Positions 62,001-64,000 of a stretch of 64,000 nt of DNA are shown here, one piece after another (position 1 is the stretch's first letter; every line of letters starts with the position of its first letter). Under the pieces are notes generated by a model. It was not told the DNA's origin, searched no databases, and was given only the letters and a program-made list of their open reading frames with translations. The position numbers were made by a program, and so were the translations under genes. This stretch comes from Rivularia sp034931125 (GTDB lineage Bacteria > Cyanobacteriota > Cyanobacteriia > Cyanobacteriales > Nostocaceae), in the NCBI RefSeq assembly GCF_034931125.1, contig NZ_JAYGHM010000011.1:67055-131054 (forward strand), written 5' to 3'.

Positions 62001-62836
62001 CAGCGTCAAAATTTGATTTGCAGCTAAGCGAAAAACTACCGTTACGTATCCTTTTAGTAGAAGATATGCCTTTAAACCAAAAGGTAGCATTACATATGCT
62101 ACAGCGATTGGGCTATCGTGCTGATGTGGCTGCTAATGGATTAGAAGCCATTAAAACTTTGCGTCGTCAAGACTACGATCTGGTTTTCATGGATGTGCAA
62201 ATGCCAGAAATGGATGGACTACAAGCCACTCGCCATATCTGCAAAGAATGGTTGCCCGGTTCTCGTCCTTGGATTGTTGCCATTACTGCTAATGCTATGC
62301 AGGGTGACAGAGAGGAGTGTCTCAATGCGGGAATGAATGACTATATTAGTAAACCTATTCGCATTGACGCTTTAATTGAAATTTTTAATAACTACAAAAA
62401 CTTACAACAGTCATTACACGACTCAGATTCTACTGCTGTTGTCAAGAAGGAAAAATCAGAATCGAGCGTAGAACCAGTTATTGATACTGAAATTTTGCAA
62501 GATTTAAAAGATATGGCAGGTGATGATGCTTCGGAAATGATGGCCGAATTAATTGATAGCTATCTTGAAGATGCACTGCCAAAACTACAAGAAATCAAAA
62601 GTGCCATCGATCAAGACGATCCAGACAAGCTACGTAATTATGCTCATGCTTTCAGGTCACTAAGTGTTACCATTGGTGCGTTATCCTTGGCTAAGGTATG
62701 CACTCAATTAGAAAATATAGGTCGTTCTGGAAATACATTCCATGCTTCTACTTTGGTCAAACAGCTTAATGCTGAGTACCAAAAAGTAGAACTAGCTTTA
62801 CAGTCACATTATCCAAGCAGGAGACATCATGATTAA
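59006..62836 (+). CDS. Giant hybrid sensor histidine kinase: GAF x3, HisKA, REC x2, HPt
   Basis: About 1276 residues. One TM helix near residues 33-50 (SGLIAALLLAVSAILFVVKK). Three GAF-like domains (about 85-245, 265-425, 430-605). HisKA with H627 (AMMSHEIRTPMNAV), HATPase (NLLTNAVKFTE, RDTGIGIAEEK, QYGGTGLGLAISKRL). REC1 with D919 (MAIVDMRMPQMDG; KPIKQ), REC2 with D1063 (LVFMDVQMPEMDG; SKPIRI), and a C-terminal HPt with H1214 (YAHAFRSLSVTIGA). This is a BarA-like phosphorelay chain in one polypeptide. The start is a GTG at 59006 without an obvious ribosome binding site. Its stop overlaps the next gene by 8 bp, so they are coupled. Confidence 0.9.
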   Translation: MYLFFYNFDFYLIEYWLKLKNLLKLFGFDRYFDSGLIAALLLAVSAILFVVKKILKVKQELKQEVLGRKQAEEVLVLSQNRLKLLNMILTGVPLGMSVNEIIQDTIKQLKRYFPDLKIGFSNIDNNGVLTVTHAVETPDTPQLKGFTTDSTTVPDYFFTLINGQKFIVEDVAEDKRFAPLVSNVLKIDNQAILEIPLRDSSGLIGVLGFYSSQPRKWSEYEITTITEVGNYLIVAIRDAQTQQENKRIEIELRESEAFLRTLYEVAAVRNFDFKQRIQYLLAIGCQTFGLEFGILARIEDNRYNVTVAKAPDDSMYSGYSVELEHTLSCEVLENDEPLLIEHSKNSSWCNHPGYIKFGMESYIGARVLVAGKVHSTLSFSSLKPRQQPFKSAYRELLILMAQWVGSQIERELAELALKQQFHRALLLKQITNEVRRSLDAKQIFETTAIQIAKAFKVNRCLIHNYVPDSINKIPTVVEYLEPGYPSMRYFQIPIVGNTHAEKMLSQDSAIATSNVFSEPLLESAKDICAKMQIKSMLAIRTSYQGEANGSIGLHQCNYYRQWTKDEIELLESVAAQVGIALAQAHLLEQETQQKRELTINNSQLEQAKLEAEAANRAKSEFLAMMSHEIRTPMNAVIGMSGLLLDMDLTPRQLDFVETIRSSGDTLLAIINDILDFSKIESGKLDLENIPFNLRHCVEESLDLLSSQAAAKNLNLAYTIDSQTPTSIVGDVTRVRQIIINLLTNAVKFTEVGEVVISVTAKQLTSNLSTNKYQIQFAVRDTGIGIAEEKINRLFKPFTQIDASMTRQYGGTGLGLAISKRLSEIMDGTMWVESTYGVGSTFYFTITAQSAPSSKVSNLEDIQLNIVGKRLLVVDDNSTNRKIITLQMQKWGIIVLTAADGLQALELINSGQKFDMAIVDMRMPQMDGLNLSSQIHSIPGYERLPIVILSSIDQLTQQEIAAKSESVAVLSKPIKQSQLYDTCLRILCEKQISILPPTSPASKFDLQLSEKLPLRILLVEDMPLNQKVALHMLQRLGYRADVAANGLEAIKTLRRQDYDLVFMDVQMPEMDGLQATRHICKEWLPGSRPWIVAITANAMQGDREECLNAGMNDYISKPIRIDALIEIFNNYKNLQQSLHDSDSTAVVKKEKSESSVEPVIDTEILQDLKDMAGDDASEMMAELIDSYLEDALPKLQEIKSAIDQDDPDKLRNYAHAFRSLSVTIGALSLAKVCTQLENIGRSGNTFHASTLVKQLNAEYQKVELALQSHYPSRRHHD

Positions 62837-63791
62837 TCCCGACTTCCAGAAGCACCAAAATAGCCAACCTCAGATTCTCATAGTAGATGACCAAAAAACT
62901 TTACGATTGGTGCTGCGTAAAGCAATCGAGAAGCAAGGATATCAAGTAGTAGAAGCCTGCAACGGACAACATTGTTTAGATATCTGTCAAAAACAAAGAC
63001 CTGACATGATTTTACTCGATGCCATGATGCCTGGAATGAATGGCTTTGAATGCTCTATTAAATTGCAAGCACTGATGGGTGAAGATTGTCCACCGATTCT
63101 AATGGTAACAGTTCTCGATGACCAAGAATCAGTCGAACGAGCTTTACGGGTAGGAGCAAGTGATTACATTACAAAACCCATCAATTGGGATATACTAGCA
63201 CGAAGAGTTAATCGCTTATTGACATCTGGCTGGGCAATATTAGAACTCCGCAGTCAAATTAAACGAGAATGTCGGTTAACAGTAGGTTTAGAAACAGCAA
63301 ATCGAGAATTACAAAGCCTTGTTTCTAGCGATGTTTTAACTAAAGTAGCCAGTCGTTCCTATTTTAACGAGTACTCAGAGCGCGAATGGAAACGATTACA
63401 GAAGTATAAATTACCTCTTTCTTTAATTCTATGTAAAATTGATTTTTCAAACTTAGATTATCAAGTCAAAGATGAATATTTACGGCAAATTGCTGACACC
63501 ATATGCAACTGCAAAAAGCGTTCTACAGATTTCGTTGCTCGTTACAATGATGAAGAATTTGTGATAATTTTAGCAAATACCCAAACCGAAGAAGCAGCAG
63601 AAGTAGTTCAAACTATTCAAAATTCTATTAAAGCCTTAGATATAGAAAGTAAACTTTTAGATATTAATTTTGGGATTGCTAGTACCATTCCTTCAAATGA
63701 ATCTTGTCTATTGAAATTAGTTAAAAATGCCGAGAAACAATTAACAATAAAAAATTATTGCTTAATGCAACAAGACGCGGACGTATATTAG
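62829..63791 (+). CDS. Response regulator with degenerate GGDEF domain
   Basis: A 320-residue protein. Receiver 15-130 with D64 (MILLDAMMPGMNG) and K116 (SDYITKPINW). The C-terminal domain (about 160-320) is GGDEF-like (SSDVLTKVASRSYFNEYSE, SLILCKIDFSNLD) but the signature reads ARYNDEEFVIIL, i.e. NDEEF in place of GGDEF; active diguanylate cyclase requires GGDEF or GGEEF, so it is likely inactive. It overlaps the HPt-ended kinase by 8 bp, an ideal position to receive phosphate from it. AGCAGGAGACATC ribosome binding site lies just before ATG. Confidence 0.88.
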   Translation: MINPDFQKHQNSQPQILIVDDQKTLRLVLRKAIEKQGYQVVEACNGQHCLDICQKQRPDMILLDAMMPGMNGFECSIKLQALMGEDCPPILMVTVLDDQESVERALRVGASDYITKPINWDILARRVNRLLTSGWAILELRSQIKRECRLTVGLETANRELQSLVSSDVLTKVASRSYFNEYSEREWKRLQKYKLPLSLILCKIDFSNLDYQVKDEYLRQIADTICNCKKRSTDFVARYNDEEFVIILANTQTEEAAEVVQTIQNSIKALDIESKLLDINFGIASTIPSNESCLLKLVKNAEKQLTIKNYCLMQQDADVY

Positions 63792-63844
63792 CAAAGAGTA
63801 TAGAATTTTTTATGGCACAACACAATACATCATTCAATAATTAT

Positions 63845-63936
63845 AGGACTTATGACACTTTGATTAATTTTTAAGGTAATAATGAGGTTGTAGTGTCACG
63901 CACCAACCTTCTGCTTGTGACAATTGCGTAAGTCCT
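63845..63936. mobile_element. MITE-like element with AGGACTTA/TAAGTCCT termini
   Basis: 92 bp bounded by 8-bp inverted AGGACTTA ends, carrying TATGACACTTTGA and TGTCACGCACCAA. No coding content. Relatives: 25004-25088 (same ends), 50919-51051 (same body), partial at 29039-29085. Confidence 0.75.
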
Positions 63937-63966
63937 GAATCAAATAAAAAAACAATAATACACATC

Positions 63967-63999
63967 AAAAACCCCTCTGAAAATTCCAGAAGGGTTTTG
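63967..63999 (+). terminator. Terminator-like hairpin at window end
   Basis: AAAACCCCTCTG, AAAATTC, CAGAAGGGTTTT: an 11-of-12 bp stem ending in TTTT. It may terminate the kinase/regulator unit on the + strand or a gene beyond the window on the other strand. Confidence 0.6.
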
Positions 64000-64000
64000 C

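Overview
The window looks like chromosomal DNA of a filamentous, probably heterocyst-forming cyanobacterium (Nostocales type). Evidence: many HIP1-like GCGATCGC octamers, an AT-rich background, heptamer-type short tandem repeats (GGGGAGAT, TAATTCC, GGGAGTA), numerous small palindromic repeats, and cyanobacterial families such as DUF760, Uma2, a two-subunit glycolate dehydrogenase GlcE/GlcF, NDH-2 and very large phytochrome-style GAF sensor kinases. Species cannot be named from sequence alone. A 244-base run of N (42193-42436) marks an assembly gap.

Layout. 1-9040: the 3' part of a NACHT/HEAT-repeat protein, an orphan RHH antitoxin, glycolate dehydrogenase subunits glcF and glcE, then a CBS-PAS-GAF histidine kinase followed by a receiver-kinase. 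9236-17293: type II NADH dehydrogenase, two small or unknown proteins, DUF760, a glyoxylate-type class V aminotransferase (a photorespiration partner of GlcEF) and ileS. 17386-26016: a mazEF module, then the most unusual gene group in the window: ParA, an 876-residue fusion of a DEDDy exonuclease, a Cas4-like Fe-S nuclease and an FtsK motor, an AAA ATPase, a winged-helix-like protein, and a divergent ParB-like/HhH gene that appears frameshifted at its 5' end. 26076-31604: exopolysaccharide genes (galE, polyprenyl-phosphate sugar transferase, Wzc-type tyrosine kinase). 31718-42978: universal stress protein plus SulP transporter, degraded gene remnants around a second mazEF, a Ser/Thr kinase, an L,D-transpeptidase, a stand-alone photolyase-type FAD domain, small antitoxin-like genes, an ArsB/NhaD permease, an Spx/ArsC-like protein next to the gap, and a small membrane protein.

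43089-54977: a calmodulin-like four-EF-hand domain fused to an Erv/ALR-like domain, Uma2, a cyclic-peptide ABC exporter, a methyltransferase, an MscS channel, a compact toxin-antitoxin cluster, threonine deaminase and an aldo-keto reductase. 55380-56872: a dense array of 14 recognisable tRNA genes, all on the + strand, with at least three further tRNA-like remnants. Four of the array genes carry 25-45 nt repeat insertions in the T-arm, and one has a second insertion in the anticodon loop. 57098-64000: a DUF3754 membrane protein, a RelE-like toxin, a giant hybrid histidine kinase with two receivers and an HPt domain, and a translationally coupled receiver/degenerate-GGDEF protein.

Functional threads: photorespiratory glycolate metabolism (glcF, glcE, aminotransferase), multi-step phosphorelay signalling at both ends, exopolysaccharide export in the middle, and a heavy load of toxin-antitoxin genes and tiny mobile repeats. 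The locus at 18080-26016, the EF-hand/Erv fusion and the repeat-riddled tRNA array are the three parts most likely to hold undescribed biology.
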